Origin: Naumannella halotolerans
GTDB taxonomy: Bacteria > Actinomycetota > Actinomycetes > Propionibacteriales > Propionibacteriaceae
Direction: 5' to 3'
Assembly: GCF_004364645.1 (NCBI RefSeq)
Contig: NZ_SOAW01000001.1
Span: 1,922,001 to 1,986,000 of the forward strand
Length of the DNA: 64,000 bases
The notes beneath the pieces are model-generated. The model was not told where the DNA came from and searched no databases. It saw only the letters and a program-made list of their open reading frames with translations. The position numbers and the translations under genes are program-made. The stretch's first letter is position 1, and the number at the start of each line of letters is the position of its first letter. Below are positions 24,571 to 34,022 of this stretch, piece by piece.

Positions 24571-26355
24571 TCAGCCGATCGGCGCCCACTCCGGTCCGGT
24601 CCGCCCCAACTCCGCATCCAGCTTCGCGAACAGCGGTTTCGGCTTGTCCAACACGGTTCCGGCGACGATCGGGCGCGACTCCCAGACCGCCTGCTGGGTG
24701 GCGTAGTCACCCATCAGCACCGGGTAGTCCGGTCCGTCGTCCTGACTGACGGTACGGATCTGCGGCTGGGCGGCCCAGACGCCTTCACCGCCGAGCGCCT
24801 CGAACACCTTCTGCGCGGCATGGGGCAGGAACGGGGTCAGCAGGGTGTTCGCATCGCTCACCACCTGCAGTGCGACATGCAGCACGGTGTCCCGGCGGGC
24901 CGGGTCGTCCTTGAGCTTCCACGGCTCGGTCTCGGAGAGGTAGGCATTGGCCAGCCCGACCAGTCGCATCGCCTCGGCCAGGGCGTTCTTGAACCGCCGC
25001 TTGCCCAAGAGGTCACCGACGGTGTCGAAGGCCGCCCGGGAGGCGGTGAGCAGCCTGTCGTCGGCCTCGGTCAGCTCGCCGGCGGTCGGGATCTCGCCGT
25101 TGTTCTTGTGCGCCATGGAGATCGACCGGTTGACCAGGTTCCCCCACTCGTTGGCGAGTTCGGAGTTGTTCCGGCGGACGAACTCCTCCCAGGTGAAGTC
25201 GGCATCGGCGTTCTCCGGACCGGCGGCGGCGATGTAGTACCGCAAGGCATCCGGCCCGAACTCGGCCAGGAAGTCGCGGACGTAGATCACCAGACCGCGG
25301 CTGGTGGCGAACTTCGCACCGCTCATGGTCAGGAACTCGCTGGAGACCACCTCGTCGGGAAGATCCAGCTGCCCGTAGACCCCCTCGGTACCGCCGTGGT
25401 CACCCTTGCCGTTGTGTCCCAGCAGCAGCGCCGGCCAGATCACGGAGTGGAAGACGATGTTGTCCTTACCCATGAAGTAGAACCCGAGCGCCTCGGGATC
25501 CTGCCACCACTGCTTCCAGGCGTCGGGGTCACCGCTGCGCTGCGCCCATTCGATGGAGGCCGAGAGATAGCCGATCACCGCGTCGAACCACACATAGAGC
25601 CGCTTCATCGGCTGGTCGCGCCAGCCCTCCAGCGGGACCGGAACCCCCCAGTCGAGATCGCGGGTGATCGCCCGCGGCTTCAGGTCGTCGATGAAGTTCT
25701 GGGAGAACTTCAACACATTCGGCCGCCAGTCCTTCCGGGTCTTCAACCACGCGGTGAGCGCCTCGGCGAAGGCCGGCAGGTCGAGGAAGAAGTGTTCGGT
25801 CTCCACGAACTCCGGAGTCTCACCGTTGATCCGGGAGACCGGATTGATCAGGTCGGCCGGGTCGAGCTGGTTGCCGCAGTTGTCGCACTGGTCGCCGCGC
25901 GCCCCCTCGTACCCGCAGATCGGGCAGGTGCCCTCGATGTAGCGGTCCGGCAGGGTACGGCCGGTGCTCGGGCTGACCGCACCGAGGGAGGTCTTCGCCA
26001 CCACGTAGTCGTTCTCGTACAGCGCGGTGAAGATGTTCTGCACCACGGTGTAGTGGTTGTTCGTGGTGGTACGGGTGAACAGGTCGTAGGACAGGCCGAG
26101 CCCGGCCAGGTCCTCCACGATCACCCGGTTGTACTTGTCGGCCAGCTCGCGGGTGGACAGCCCCTCCTTCTCCGCCTGGACCTGGATCGGAGTTCCGTGT
26201 TCATCGGTGCCGGAGACCATCAGCACCTGGTTGCCGATCATTCGCTGGTAGCGGGCGAAGACATCAGCAGGTACGCCGAAACCGGACACATGCCCGATGT
26301 GGCGCGGACCATTGGCATAGGGCCATGCCACGGCGGTCAGCACATGAGAACTCAT
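24571..26355 (-). CDS. metG: Methionine--tRNA ligase
   Basis: Class I methionyl-tRNA synthetase, 594 residues, charging tRNA-Met. The HIGH motif appears as GPRHIGH (about residues 15-21), the zinc knuckle as [17 protein letters not shown] (about 145-161), and the KMSKS loop as KFATSRG (about 350). A C-terminal anticodon-binding helical domain follows. No C-terminal dimerisation (tRNA-binding) domain is present. ATG 26355 is used because [16 protein letters not shown] begins the catalytic domain; a frame extending to 26403 is not needed. TAGGCT lies eight bases upstream, suggesting a very short or absent leader. Confidence 0.96.
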   Translation of the reverse strand: MSSHVLTAVAWPYANGPRHIGHVSGFGVPADVFARYQRMIGNQVLMVSGTDEHGTPIQVQAEKEGLSTRELADKYNRVIVEDLAGLGLSYDLFTRTTTNNHYTVVQNIFTALYENDYVVAKTSLGAVSPSTGRTLPDRYIEGTCPICGYEGARGDQCDNCGNQLDPADLINPVSRINGETPEFVETEHFFLDLPAFAEALTAWLKTRKDWRPNVLKFSQNFIDDLKPRAITRDLDWGVPVPLEGWRDQPMKRLYVWFDAVIGYLSASIEWAQRSGDPDAWKQWWQDPEALGFYFMGKDNIVFHSVIWPALLLGHNGKGDHGGTEGVYGQLDLPDEVVSSEFLTMSGAKFATSRGLVIYVRDFLAEFGPDALRYYIAAAGPENADADFTWEEFVRRNNSELANEWGNLVNRSISMAHKNNGEIPTAGELTEADDRLLTASRAAFDTVGDLLGKRRFKNALAEAMRLVGLANAYLSETEPWKLKDDPARRDTVLHVALQVVSDANTLLTPFLPHAAQKVFEALGGEGVWAAQPQIRTVSQDDGPDYPVLMGDYATQQAVWESRPIVAGTVLDKPKPLFAKLDAELGRTGPEWAPIG

Positions 26356-26448
26356 GGTCACCCAGCCTACCGATCCCAGCCGGGGCCGCCGAACCGTCGT
26401 CACCCCTCGGATCGGACGTCAGCCCCTCGGATCGACACCGCTTGCACC

Positions 26449-26509
26449 ATCGGTTCCGCAGCAAACGCAGCCATCGAGACCCCATGACTGCATCCACTGC
26501 GGAACCGAT
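26449..26509. repeat. 13-bp perfect inverted repeat between metG and the kinase-like gene
   Basis: ATCGGTTCCGCAG (26449-26461) and CTGCGGAACCGAT (26497-26509) are exact complements 35 bases apart. A 12-bp direct repeat CCCCTCGGATCG (26403 and 26423) lies on its metG side. The block sits downstream of the kinase stop and upstream of metG, so it may serve as a terminator, a metG control element, or a palindromic repeat. Confidence 0.55.
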
Positions 26510-26519
26510 ACGACGGGGG

Positions 26520-27446
26520 TCAGTCCTGGACGGCCTTGGCGACGGTAATGCAGCGGGTGATCCAGGACCGATCGGCAGCATCCAGGCCTCGCCCGGTACG
26601 TTCGGCATCGGCCAGGGTCCAACCGGCGTTGATGATCATGCGGACGATCACCCAGTCCCGTGCCCGCTCCTCGTCCAGTCCGGCGGCATCGATCAGCGTG
26701 TGGAAGCGCTGGCGCAAGCCCTCCCGCAGCAGACTTCCCGTACCCAGCTCCTGCATCCGGTTGATCAACATCGGCGCAGGCTCGAACTGCGGGTCACCGG
26801 CGACCGGCTTCGGGTCGATCGCCAGCCAGGGCTCCCGGTCCGCGGCGAGGACGTTCCCGTAGTGCAGGTCGGCGTGCAGCAGACGGGCCGGTGGCGGGTC
26901 GGCCAGCAGGGAACGCCCCGTCGAGACCGCCTGTTCGACGTAGCGGTGAGGAATCGGCGCCGACCGCGGCAACCGGGCGAGGCGGTCGAGATCGGGGCTC
27001 ACCCAGTCGGCGAGGTCGCCGAACCTGGGTGAAGCCGGTACGTGCAACTGCCGGTACAGCCCGGCGACCAGCTCACAGGCCTCGACATCCCAGCGCTCGG
27101 CCAGGTCGGTGCGTTCCAACCGCTCCAGCAGCAACGCCCTTCGCCTCGGGTCGGCGCGTAGCAACCGGACCGCCCCGGCGCCGTCCCAGGTCCGCAGCGC
27201 CAACGGCTCATCGACGCTCTCGGTGTCCCCGTCGTAGGCCAGCTTCAGCACCGCCGGCCGGCCGTCGTCGAGGACCGGCAGCACCAAGGAGGCATGGCCG
27301 TGCCAGGCATGCTCCCCGTCGCGACGCAGCCCCCACTCGTCCAGCACCGCGGCCGCCCGGGCGGGCAGGGCGTCCAGCCAGGTCTGCCAGGACTCGCCGA
27401 GCACCGATCGGGCGAGCAACCCGGGAGGGAGGACGATCGGGCTCAT
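26520..27446 (-). CDS. Aminoglycoside/hydroxyurea-type phosphotransferase (APH(6)-like kinase)
   Basis: A 308-residue kinase-fold protein of the streptomycin-6-kinase-like family. Catalytic motif LLHADLHYGN (HxDxxxxN) near residue 200 and metal-binding AIDPKPVAGDP follow an N-lobe with VLKLAYDG for ATP. Members phosphorylate streptomycin or small hydroxylated metabolites; a chromosomal copy with no mobile context need not confer resistance. ATG 27446 is preferred over an upstream GTG at 27455. It follows the adenosine deaminase gene by 36 bases on the same strand and may be cotranscribed. Confidence 0.82.
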   Translation of the reverse strand: MSPIVLPPGLLARSVLGESWQTWLDALPARAAAVLDEWGLRRDGEHAWHGHASLVLPVLDDGRPAVLKLAYDGDTESVDEPLALRTWDGAGAVRLLRADPRRRALLLERLERTDLAERWDVEACELVAGLYRQLHVPASPRFGDLADWVSPDLDRLARLPRSAPIPHRYVEQAVSTGRSLLADPPPARLLHADLHYGNVLAADREPWLAIDPKPVAGDPQFEPAPMLINRMQELGTGSLLREGLRQRFHTLIDAAGLDEERARDWVIVRMIINAGWTLADAERTGRGLDAADRSWITRCITVAKAVQD

Positions 27447-27482
27447 CGGCACCACCGGGCGACCTCACGGCCGGAACAGCTC

Positions 27483-28562
27483 TCAGCCGGCGGTACGCAG
27501 CCGCGCATAACCCGGTTTGATCACCTCGTTGATCAGGGCGAGTCGCTGATCATGGGGCAGGAAGGCCGACTTGGCCGAGTTCAGGGTGATCCATTCGATG
27601 GTGTCGAGGTCGTAGCCGAACGCCTCGCTGAGCAGGGAGAACTCGCGGCTCAGCGAGGTCCGGCTCATCAACCGGTTGTCGCAACTGACCGTCACCCGCA
27701 TCCCGGCCCGCACCAGCACGTCGATCGGGTGCTCGGCGATGCTGGGGGCGATCCCGGTCTGCAGATTCGACGACGGGCACACCTCCAGCGGGATCCGAAG
27801 GTCCCGGATGTAGGCGGCCATCCGACCGAGTTGCAGCCCGTCGGCCGTCTCGGAGATGTCGTCGACCAGCCGTACCCCGTGGCCGATCCGCTGCGCCCCG
27901 CACAGATGGACCGCCTCCCAGATGGAGCGCACCCCGTGGGCCTCCCCGGCATGCACGGTGAAGCGGGCATTGGCCGCCCGCAGGCGGTCGAAGGAACGCT
28001 GGTGGCGACTCGGCGGGAAGCCGTCCTCGGGGCCGGCGATGTCGAAACCGGCGACCGAGTCGTCGCGATAACGGACCGCCAGGTCGGCGATGTCCAGCAC
28101 ATCCACGTGCTGGCGCATCCCGGTGATGATCTGCCGGGCGATGATGTCGTGGCCCGCCTCGGCGGCTGTCTGCATCCCCTCGGCGAGCCCGTCGCGTACC
28201 GCCTCGATCGCCTCGCCCAGCCCCAGGCCGGGCCCGACATGTTGCGCCGGTGCCCAGCGGGCCTCGGCGTAGACCACCCCGTCGGCTGCCTGGTCCTCGA
28301 CGAACTCCTTGGCCACGCGGTGCAGCGCCGAGGCGGTCCGAGTCACCGCGATCGTGTGGTCGAAGGTCTCCAGGTAACGCACCAGGGTCCCGGAGTCGGC
28401 CGCTTCGAAGAACCAGTCGCCCAGGGACTCGGCATCGGCGGCCGGCAGTTCGTGGCCGACCTCGGCGGCCAGGTCGATCACCGACTGTGGCCGCAACCCA
28501 CCGTCGAGATGATCATGCAGAGCGACCTTCGGTGCGGCACGCAGGGTGTGGATGTCGACCAT
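27483..28562 (-). CDS. add: Adenosine deaminase
   Basis: A 359-residue zinc hydrolase converting (deoxy)adenosine to (deoxy)inosine. Metal and catalytic residues are seen in KVALHDHLDGG (HxH, about residue 16), TVHAGEAHG (zinc His plus general acid Glu, about 210), RIGHGVRL and SCDNRLMS near 300, where the classical enzyme has a TDDP-type motif. This CDN/TDN variant is usual in actinobacterial members. ATG 28562 has TAGCCT six bases upstream, matching the leaderless pattern. With PNP, cytidine deaminase and the BMP importer in this window it forms a nucleoside salvage set. Confidence 0.93.
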   Translation of the reverse strand: MVDIHTLRAAPKVALHDHLDGGLRPQSVIDLAAEVGHELPAADAESLGDWFFEAADSGTLVRYLETFDHTIAVTRTASALHRVAKEFVEDQAADGVVYAEARWAPAQHVGPGLGLGEAIEAVRDGLAEGMQTAAEAGHDIIARQIITGMRQHVDVLDIADLAVRYRDDSVAGFDIAGPEDGFPPSRHQRSFDRLRAANARFTVHAGEAHGVRSIWEAVHLCGAQRIGHGVRLVDDISETADGLQLGRMAAYIRDLRIPLEVCPSSNLQTGIAPSIAEHPIDVLVRAGMRVTVSCDNRLMSRTSLSREFSLLSEAFGYDLDTIEWITLNSAKSAFLPHDQRLALINEVIKPGYARLRTAG

Positions 28563-28662
28563 GGAGGCAGGCTACTCGTCAGCTCCCGGGCTCGGAGGCT
28601 GCACACCCCACCCCTGTGCATCGATGCACATCCGGCGTGCATTGCTGGCCACCGAGAGTGCG

Positions 28663-28690
28663 TTGATCCCCAGACCCGATCAGCCATAGT
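28663..28690 (+). promoter_or_regulatory. Candidate promoter TTGATC-16-CATAGT for the MHS transporter
   Basis: A -35 TTGATC (28663-28668) and a -10 CATAGT (28685-28690) are spaced by 16 bases, 40 bases upstream of an ATG with AAGGAG. It is the best two-box promoter in the divergent add/MHS region. Confidence 0.45.
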
Positions 28691-28730
28691 GTGCTCGCAG
28701 TTCCCTTCGAGACTGACAAGGAGCTCAACG

Positions 28731-30098
28731 ATGAGCACAATCCCTGCCGCTCCGTCGAAGCAGACCCAGCTTCGCCGTGTGGTCGCCGCCTCCATGGCCG
28801 GCACGATCGTCGAGTGGTACGAGTTCTTCCTCTACGCCTCGGCCGCCACCCTGGTCTTCAGCCACATCTTCTTCCCCGAGTCCGACAATCCGCTGGTCAA
28901 CGTCATGTACGCGTTGGGCACCTATGCGGTCGGCTTCATCGCCCGCCCGTTGGGCGGGATCGTCTTCGGCCACTTCGGCGACAAATACGGCCGGAAGAAG
29001 CTGCTGCAGTTGAGCATCATCCTGGTCGGCGCGGCCACCTTCCTGATGGGGTGCATCCCCAGCTACGACACGATCGGCCCGCTGGCCATCGGGATCCTGA
29101 TCTTCCTCCGTCTGCTGCAGGGATTCGCCGTCGGCGGCGAATGGGGCGGCGCGGTGCTGCTCGTGGCCGAGCACTCACCCAAGGAGCAACGCGGCTTCTG
29201 GGCCAGCTGGCCGCAGTCGGCGGTGCCGCTGGGCAACCTGCTCGCCACGGCGGTGCTGTTCATCCTCAGCGCCACCCTCACCAGCGAACAGTTCCTGGCC
29301 TGGGGCTGGCGGATCGCCTTCTGGCTGTCGGTGGTGATCGTGATCGTCGGCTACTACATCCGGACCAAGGTCAACGACGCACCGATCTTCGAGGCTGCCA
29401 AGGCCGAGATCCAGGAAGGTGGTGCCGGTTACGGCGCGATCGAGGTCTTCAAGCGCTTTCCCCGCGGGGTCTTCACCGCCATGGGCCTGCGCCTGCTGGA
29501 GAACGTCTTCTACTACCTGCTGGTGACCTTCACCATCACCTACCTGACCTTCTCGGTCGATCTGGGGCAGAGCGACGTCCTCGGGTTGCTGTTGGTCGGC
29601 CACATCTTCCACGCGATCGCCGTACCGCTGATCGGCAAACTCACCGACCGGATCGGACGCAAACCGGTCTACGCCGTCGGTACGGTGCTGGCCGCGACCT
29701 GGGGCTTCTGGGCCTACCGGCTCTACGACACCGGCCAGGATCTCTACATCGGCATCGCCCTGGTCGCCGGCCTGTTGTTCCACGGGCTGATGTATGCCGG
29801 ACAGCCTGCGATCATGGCCGAGATGTTCCCCACCCGGATGCGCTACTCCGGAGTCTCCATCGGTTACCAGCTGACCGCGATCGTCGCCGGCTCGCTGGCG
29901 CCGATCATCGCCACCGCCCTGCTGAATCGGTACGAGAGCTCCACCCCGATCGCGATCTATCTGCTGATCTGTGGCGTGATCACCATGATCGCGGTGATCG
30001 CCTACCGGGAGACCAAGGGCCTGGACCTGCACGAGCTGGACAAGGCCGATGACGACTACCGGGCCGACCTGCGCGCCAAGCAGCAGGACGCGCTGTGA
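28731..30098 (+). CDS. MFS transporter of the MHS (metabolite:H+ symporter) family
   Basis: A 455-residue, twelve-helix secondary transporter. Family signatures are GTIVEWYEFFLYA at the first helix, ARPLGGIVFGHFGDKYGRKK between helices 2 and 3, LRLLQGFAVGGEWGGA, and GKLTDRIGRKP in the second half. MHS proteins import organic acids or zwitterions (shikimate, proline, alpha-ketoglutarate). ATG 28731 follows AAGGAG; the frame is open far upstream but without a start site. The next gene overlaps by four bases and resembles 3-hydroxybutyrate dehydrogenase, so a hydroxy-acid substrate such as 3-hydroxybutyrate is a reasonable guess. Confidence 0.92.
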   Translation: MSTIPAAPSKQTQLRRVVAASMAGTIVEWYEFFLYASAATLVFSHIFFPESDNPLVNVMYALGTYAVGFIARPLGGIVFGHFGDKYGRKKLLQLSIILVGAATFLMGCIPSYDTIGPLAIGILIFLRLLQGFAVGGEWGGAVLLVAEHSPKEQRGFWASWPQSAVPLGNLLATAVLFILSATLTSEQFLAWGWRIAFWLSVVIVIVGYYIRTKVNDAPIFEAAKAEIQEGGAGYGAIEVFKRFPRGVFTAMGLRLLENVFYYLLVTFTITYLTFSVDLGQSDVLGLLLVGHIFHAIAVPLIGKLTDRIGRKPVYAVGTVLAATWGFWAYRLYDTGQDLYIGIALVAGLLFHGLMYAGQPAIMAEMFPTRMRYSGVSIGYQLTAIVAGSLAPIIATALLNRYESSTPIAIYLLICGVITMIAVIAYRETKGLDLHELDKADDDYRADLRAKQQDAL

Positions 30099-30829
30099 GC
30101 CGACGGGTACTCGTCACCGGCGGTGGTCAGGGTCTGGGAGCTGCCATCTCCCGGGCCCTGGCCGTCGGCGGGAATCGGGTGATCGTCGCCGACCGCGATG
30201 CCGAACATGCCGAGGCCGTGGCCGGTGAGATCGGCGGTGAGGCCTGGGTGGTCGACCTGTCCGACACCGAGGCACTGGACGATCTCTCGCTCGAGGTCGA
30301 CATCCTGGTCAACAACGCCGGGATCCAGCGGATCCACCCGATCGAGGAGTTCCCGCCCGAGGAGTGGCGGCTGATCATGCGGGTGATGCTGGAGACCCCC
30401 TACCTGCTGACCCGGGCGGCGCTGCCGTACATGAAGCATCAGGGATGGGGACGGGTGATCAACATCTCCTCGGTGCACGGGCTGCGGGCGTCTGCCTTCA
30501 AGAGCGCCTATGTCGCGGCCAAACACGGTCTGCAGGGGCTGACCAAGACCACGGCGCTGGAGGGCGGACCGTTCGGGATCACCGCCAACACGGTGAATCC
30601 CGGCTATGTTGGGACCGCCCTGGTGACCTCGCAGATCGCCGACCAGGCGCGCAGCCGTGGGATCACCGAGGAGCAGGTGACCGATCAGGTGTTCCTCGCC
30701 AAGTCTGCGATCAAGCGCCTGGTCGAACCCGAGGAGGTCGCTGCGCTGGTCCGCTTCCTGGCCTCCGACGAGGCAGCGATGATCACCGGTGCGGCGCACA
30801 GCATGGACGCCGGCTGGTCGGCGGGCTGA
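30095..30829 (+). CDS. SDR oxidoreductase, 3-hydroxybutyrate-dehydrogenase-like
   Basis: A 244-residue classical SDR. Motifs: VTGGGQGLGAAIS, NNAGIQ, catalytic Ser in INISSVHG, and YVAAKHGLQGLTK. The segment NAGIQRIHPIEEFPPEEW and the HGL after the catalytic Lys recall bacterial D-3-hydroxybutyrate dehydrogenases, which oxidise the compound to acetoacetate with NAD+. GTG 30095 overlaps the transporter stop, so both are made from one message. Together they look like an import-and-oxidise pair. A perfect hairpin follows 14 bases later. Confidence 0.82.
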   Translation: MSRRVLVTGGGQGLGAAISRALAVGGNRVIVADRDAEHAEAVAGEIGGEAWVVDLSDTEALDDLSLEVDILVNNAGIQRIHPIEEFPPEEWRLIMRVMLETPYLLTRAALPYMKHQGWGRVINISSVHGLRASAFKSAYVAAKHGLQGLTKTTALEGGPFGITANTVNPGYVGTALVTSQIADQARSRGITEEQVTDQVFLAKSAIKRLVEPEEVAALVRFLASDEAAMITGAAHSMDAGWSAG

Positions 30830-30843
30830 TCGGCCGGAGTCAT

Positions 30844-30872
30844 CGATCCCCGTCGGCCACCGACGGGGATCG
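30844..30872. terminator. Perfect 13-bp hairpin between convergent operons
   Basis: CGATCCCCGTCGG and CCGACGGGGATCG with a CCA loop. It lies between the SDR stop and the stop of the leftward ABC operon, and is symmetric enough to serve both. No U-tract. Confidence 0.65.
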
Positions 30873-30933
30873 CGACACCCGACGAAGACGGACACCGCGA
30901 AGCCGGTCCTGCACTGCGACCTCGACGCCGGGC

Positions 30934-31791
30934 TCAGCCCTTCAACGATCCGGCCGTCATCCCGGCCACGAACCACCGCTGCAGGAACACATAGGCCACG
31001 ACCATCGGGATGCTGGCGATGATCACCCCGGCGAACAGCATCGGATAGTTGGTGCTGTACTCCCCCTTGAAGTCCAGCAGTGCCTTCGGCAGCGTCGCCT
31101 TCTCCGGATCGGTGATGAACAACAGCGGGTACAACAGATCGTTCCAGTGCATCACGAACAGGAAGATCGCCACCGCCGCCACCGACGGTGCCGAGATGGG
31201 CAGCGCGATCTGCCAGAAGATGTGCCAATTCGAGGCGCCGTCGACCTCCGCGGCCTCGAACAGCTCCTTCGGCAGGGTCTGGAAGAAGCCGGTGAGGATG
31301 AAGATCGCCACCGAACAGGTGACGGCGATGTTGATCAGGATCAACCCCAGCAACGAGTTCGTCAGCCCGAGCTGCCGGAAGATCACGTACTGCGGGATCA
31401 TCGCCACCTGTGCGGGAACTGCCAGACCGAGCGCGAACAGCACATAGATCACGGTGCCTGCCCGACCTCCGAGCCGGACGATCGCGAACGAGGCCAGGGA
31501 AGTCAGCAACAAGGTCGCACTGACCGAGACCACAGTGACGATCGCCGAGTTGGCCAGACTGCGACCCAGTCGGTCACCGCCGAGCAGCTCGGTGAAGTTC
31601 GACATGGTCGGATCGGTGGGCAGGCCGAACGGATCGGCATACATCTGCGTGGTCGTCTTCAAGGCGGTGAAGACCACCACCGCCAGCGGTACGACGATCA
31701 GCACCGCATAGATCGCCAGCACGATCCAGCGGGGCAACTCGGTGAGATCCCGGCGGCGGCGACGCCCGGGTACGGTTTCGCCGACGCTCAT
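30934..31791 (-). CDS. Carbohydrate-type ABC transporter permease (MalG-like)
   Basis: A 285-residue permease of the CUT1 group with about six transmembrane helices. The EAA coupling motif is present as EAAEVDGASNWHIFWQIALP near residue 190. It ends with VAGMTAGSLKG, a typical MalG-type terminus. ATG 31791 overlaps the stop of the partner permease (ATGA). It is the last gene of a four-gene operon starting with a flavin monooxygenase. No ATPase gene accompanies it, so a shared MsiK-like ATPase elsewhere would be needed, as in many actinobacterial CUT1 systems. Confidence 0.92.
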   Translation of the reverse strand: MSVGETVPGRRRRRDLTELPRWIVLAIYAVLIVVPLAVVVFTALKTTTQMYADPFGLPTDPTMSNFTELLGGDRLGRSLANSAIVTVVSVSATLLLTSLASFAIVRLGGRAGTVIYVLFALGLAVPAQVAMIPQYVIFRQLGLTNSLLGLILINIAVTCSVAIFILTGFFQTLPKELFEAAEVDGASNWHIFWQIALPISAPSVAAVAIFLFVMHWNDLLYPLLFITDPEKATLPKALLDFKGEYSTNYPMLFAGVIIASIPMVVAYVFLQRWFVAGMTAGSLKG

Positions 31792-32720
31792 CGGTCACCG
31801 CCTCCCGAGGCCAGGGCGACGGCCCTGCGCTGCAGCACCGTGATCACCGCGATCAACACGACGAAGATCACCGACTGCGCGGCGGCGTAACCCATCTCGA
31901 AGTTTCGGAACGCCGAGGTGTAGATCAGCGTGGACAGGATCTCGGTGGCGTAGTTCGGCCCGCCGCCGGTGGAGGCGATGATCAGGTCGAAGGCCTTGAA
32001 CGACTGGATCGTGGTGTAGGCGACGACGATCATGGTGGCCGGCCGAACCAGCGGGAAGGTGACCTGGCTGAACTGCTGCCACCGGCCGGCACCGTCGATC
32101 GCCGCGGCGTCGTACAACTCCTCCGGGATCTGTTGCAGCCCGGCGATGAACACCACCATCATCTGCCCGGTGTGGAACCAGATCTGGGCGATCGCCAGGT
32201 AGTAGATCGCCAGCTGCTGATCACCCAGCCACGGCTGCTGCAGACTCTGCAGCCCGACACCGGCCAGCAACCGGTTGGCCAGGCCGAAGGTCGGGTCGTA
32301 GATGAAGGTCCAGATGAACGCGACCGAGACCGAGGACAGGATCGTGGGGAAGAAGAACAGGGCCCGCAGCGCCACCGAGGTACGGCTGTTCCGCACCAAC
32401 ATCAGCGCCAACAGCAAGGACAGCACGGTCTGGCCGATGACCACGGTGAGCATGAACTTGAACGAATTGCCCACCGCCTTGGCGAAGACGCTGTCATTGG
32501 TCAGCAGGTTCGTGTAGTTGTCCAACCCGACATTGGTGTATCCCGCCGAGATCCCGTCCCAGTCGGTCAGCGAGTAGTGCACCGCCTGCACCGTCGGCCA
32601 GAGCACGAACCACAGGTAGATCACCGCGGCCGGGGCGAGGAAGACCAGCAGCAGCGGGTCGACCCGCCGGCGGTGCCGACGTCGGATCGCGCCGGCCGGA
32701 ACCCGGGCCGGCGCGGTCAC
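31788..32720 (-). CDS. Carbohydrate-type ABC transporter permease (MalF-like)
   Basis: A 310-residue permease with a basic N-terminus (RRRHRRR) and about six transmembrane helices. The coupling segment reads DAAAIDGAGRWQQFSQVTFP near residue 210. GTG 32720 starts two bases after the binding-protein stop, and its own stop overlaps the next permease. It pairs with the MalG-like protein to form the channel of a sugar or sugar-acid importer. The sequence gives no direct evidence of substrate. Confidence 0.92.
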   Translation of the reverse strand: MTAPARVPAGAIRRRHRRRVDPLLLVFLAPAAVIYLWFVLWPTVQAVHYSLTDWDGISAGYTNVGLDNYTNLLTNDSVFAKAVGNSFKFMLTVVIGQTVLSLLLALMLVRNSRTSVALRALFFFPTILSSVSVAFIWTFIYDPTFGLANRLLAGVGLQSLQQPWLGDQQLAIYYLAIAQIWFHTGQMMVVFIAGLQQIPEELYDAAAIDGAGRWQQFSQVTFPLVRPATMIVVAYTTIQSFKAFDLIIASTGGGPNYATEILSTLIYTSAFRNFEMGYAAAQSVIFVVLIAVITVLQRRAVALASGGGDR

Positions 32721-32722
32721 GC

Positions 32723-34009
32723 TCAGCGGTTCTCCTCGACCAGCTTCTGTGCCTGTTCGGCAGCCTGTTCCGGGCTGGCGCCGGTGGCGACGGCGACCAG
32801 GGAGTTCTCGATCGCCGACCGGATGTCCAGGTTCAGGAACTGGAAGCGTGGTGCCAACAGGTTGTTCCGGGTGGCCCAGGGTGCCAGTGCCTGCAGATCG
32901 GCGTTCTCGTACTCCACGCCGCTGACCGTGACGTGCTGGGAGGTGCCGTTGGCATAGACCGCGGCATTCTCCGGCTGGGACAGGAACTCCACCCAGGCCA
33001 GGGCGCCGGCAGCGTTGCCTGCTGCGGAGTTCACTCCGAGGATGAAGGTGGAGTTGAAGATGCCCTCGTACTTCGGCTGTTCGTCGGCGCTGTTGGTCAT
33101 CAAGGGGGCGAACTCCAGGCCGAACTCTCCCCCGGCCTCGCGTACCTGTCCGATCTGGTAACTGCCGGTCGGCAGGATCGCCGCCTCCCCCTGGCTGAAC
33201 TGGGCGAGCACCCCATCGACCCCGGCACCGGCGAAGTTATCCTGGAAGTACCCCGACAACTCCTTGAACTGCGTCAGCGCCGCGATCCACCAGTCGTCGG
33301 TTGCGGCGTAGCGACCGTCCTCGATCCCGGCGAACATGTCGTCGCTCGGCCCATGGTTCATCACCAGCGAGTTGATGATCTGGAACGCGTTGGCGGGGTC
33401 GTTGCCCGGCCAGGCGATCGGCACCACGCCGATACCGCGCAGCTTGTCCAGCGCATCCAACCAGGCGTCCCAGTCGGCCGGCGCCTGACTGAGGCCGGCT
33501 CGTTCGGCCAGGTCGGTGTTCAGCAGGGGCATGTTGAAGATCAACTGGTACGGAAAGCCCAGCTGGCTGCCGCCGGAGGCACCCGGAGTGATCAGGTTCG
33601 CCTCGTAGTTGCCACCGAAGGCGGCATCACTGAGATCGGCGAACAGCCCCAACTCGGCGAACTGGTTGAACTGCGCACCGGCCAGCGCGGTCAGGGAATC
33701 ACCGATCGCACCGTCGCGGGCCTTCTGCGCGGCCGTCGACTGGTACTGCTCGGACGGATCGATGGTCTGGGTCAGCTCGACCCCGGCGTGCGCCGCCACG
33801 AAGGAGGCGGCCAGCTCGTCCAGGATCGCCTTGTCCTCGTTGCGCCAGTGGTAGAAGTTCACCTCACCGGTGATTTCACCCCCGGACTCGACCGGGTCGG
33901 CTGCGCCACCGGTGGTGCTGCCGGGACCGCCGCAGCCGAGGGTGGCGGCGATCCCGAGACCGGCCAAGGAGCCCAGCATCCCGCGACGGGTGATGGTTTT
34001 CGCAGTCAT
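32723..34009 (-). CDS. Carbohydrate-type ABC transporter substrate-binding lipoprotein
   Basis: A 428-residue extracytoplasmic solute-binding protein (CUT1 type). ATG 34009 gives a Tat-like lipoprotein signal, TRRGMLGSLAGLGIAATLGC, with a TLGC lipobox. The mature domain begins EVNFYHWRNEDKAILDEL and contains the usual sugar-binding-protein features (AILPTGSYQIGQVREAG, FILGVNSAAGNAAGA). The frame is open upstream into the monooxygenase but the signal fixes the start. It lies 13 bases after the SsuD-like gene, so the operon order is monooxygenase, binding protein, two permeases. Confidence 0.9.
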   Translation of the reverse strand: MTAKTITRRGMLGSLAGLGIAATLGCGGPGSTTGGAADPVESGGEITGEVNFYHWRNEDKAILDELAASFVAAHAGVELTQTIDPSEQYQSTAAQKARDGAIGDSLTALAGAQFNQFAELGLFADLSDAAFGGNYEANLITPGASGGSQLGFPYQLIFNMPLLNTDLAERAGLSQAPADWDAWLDALDKLRGIGVVPIAWPGNDPANAFQIINSLVMNHGPSDDMFAGIEDGRYAATDDWWIAALTQFKELSGYFQDNFAGAGVDGVLAQFSQGEAAILPTGSYQIGQVREAGGEFGLEFAPLMTNSADEQPKYEGIFNSTFILGVNSAAGNAAGALAWVEFLSQPENAAVYANGTSQHVTVSGVEYENADLQALAPWATRNNLLAPRFQFLNLDIRSAIENSLVAVATGASPEQAAEQAQKLVEENR

Positions 34010-34022
34010 CGTCGACCTTCCC

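Noticed and set aside
24571-26520. T-box or other tRNA-sensing leader before metG or trpS
   Set aside because: No T-box consensus (TGGNACCGCG) with terminator was seen upstream of either synthetase gene.
27294-28730. In-frame extension upstream of the MHS transporter through the adenosine deaminase region
   Set aside because: ATG 28731 has AAGGAG and starts the transporter motif; the upstream part is antisense to add.
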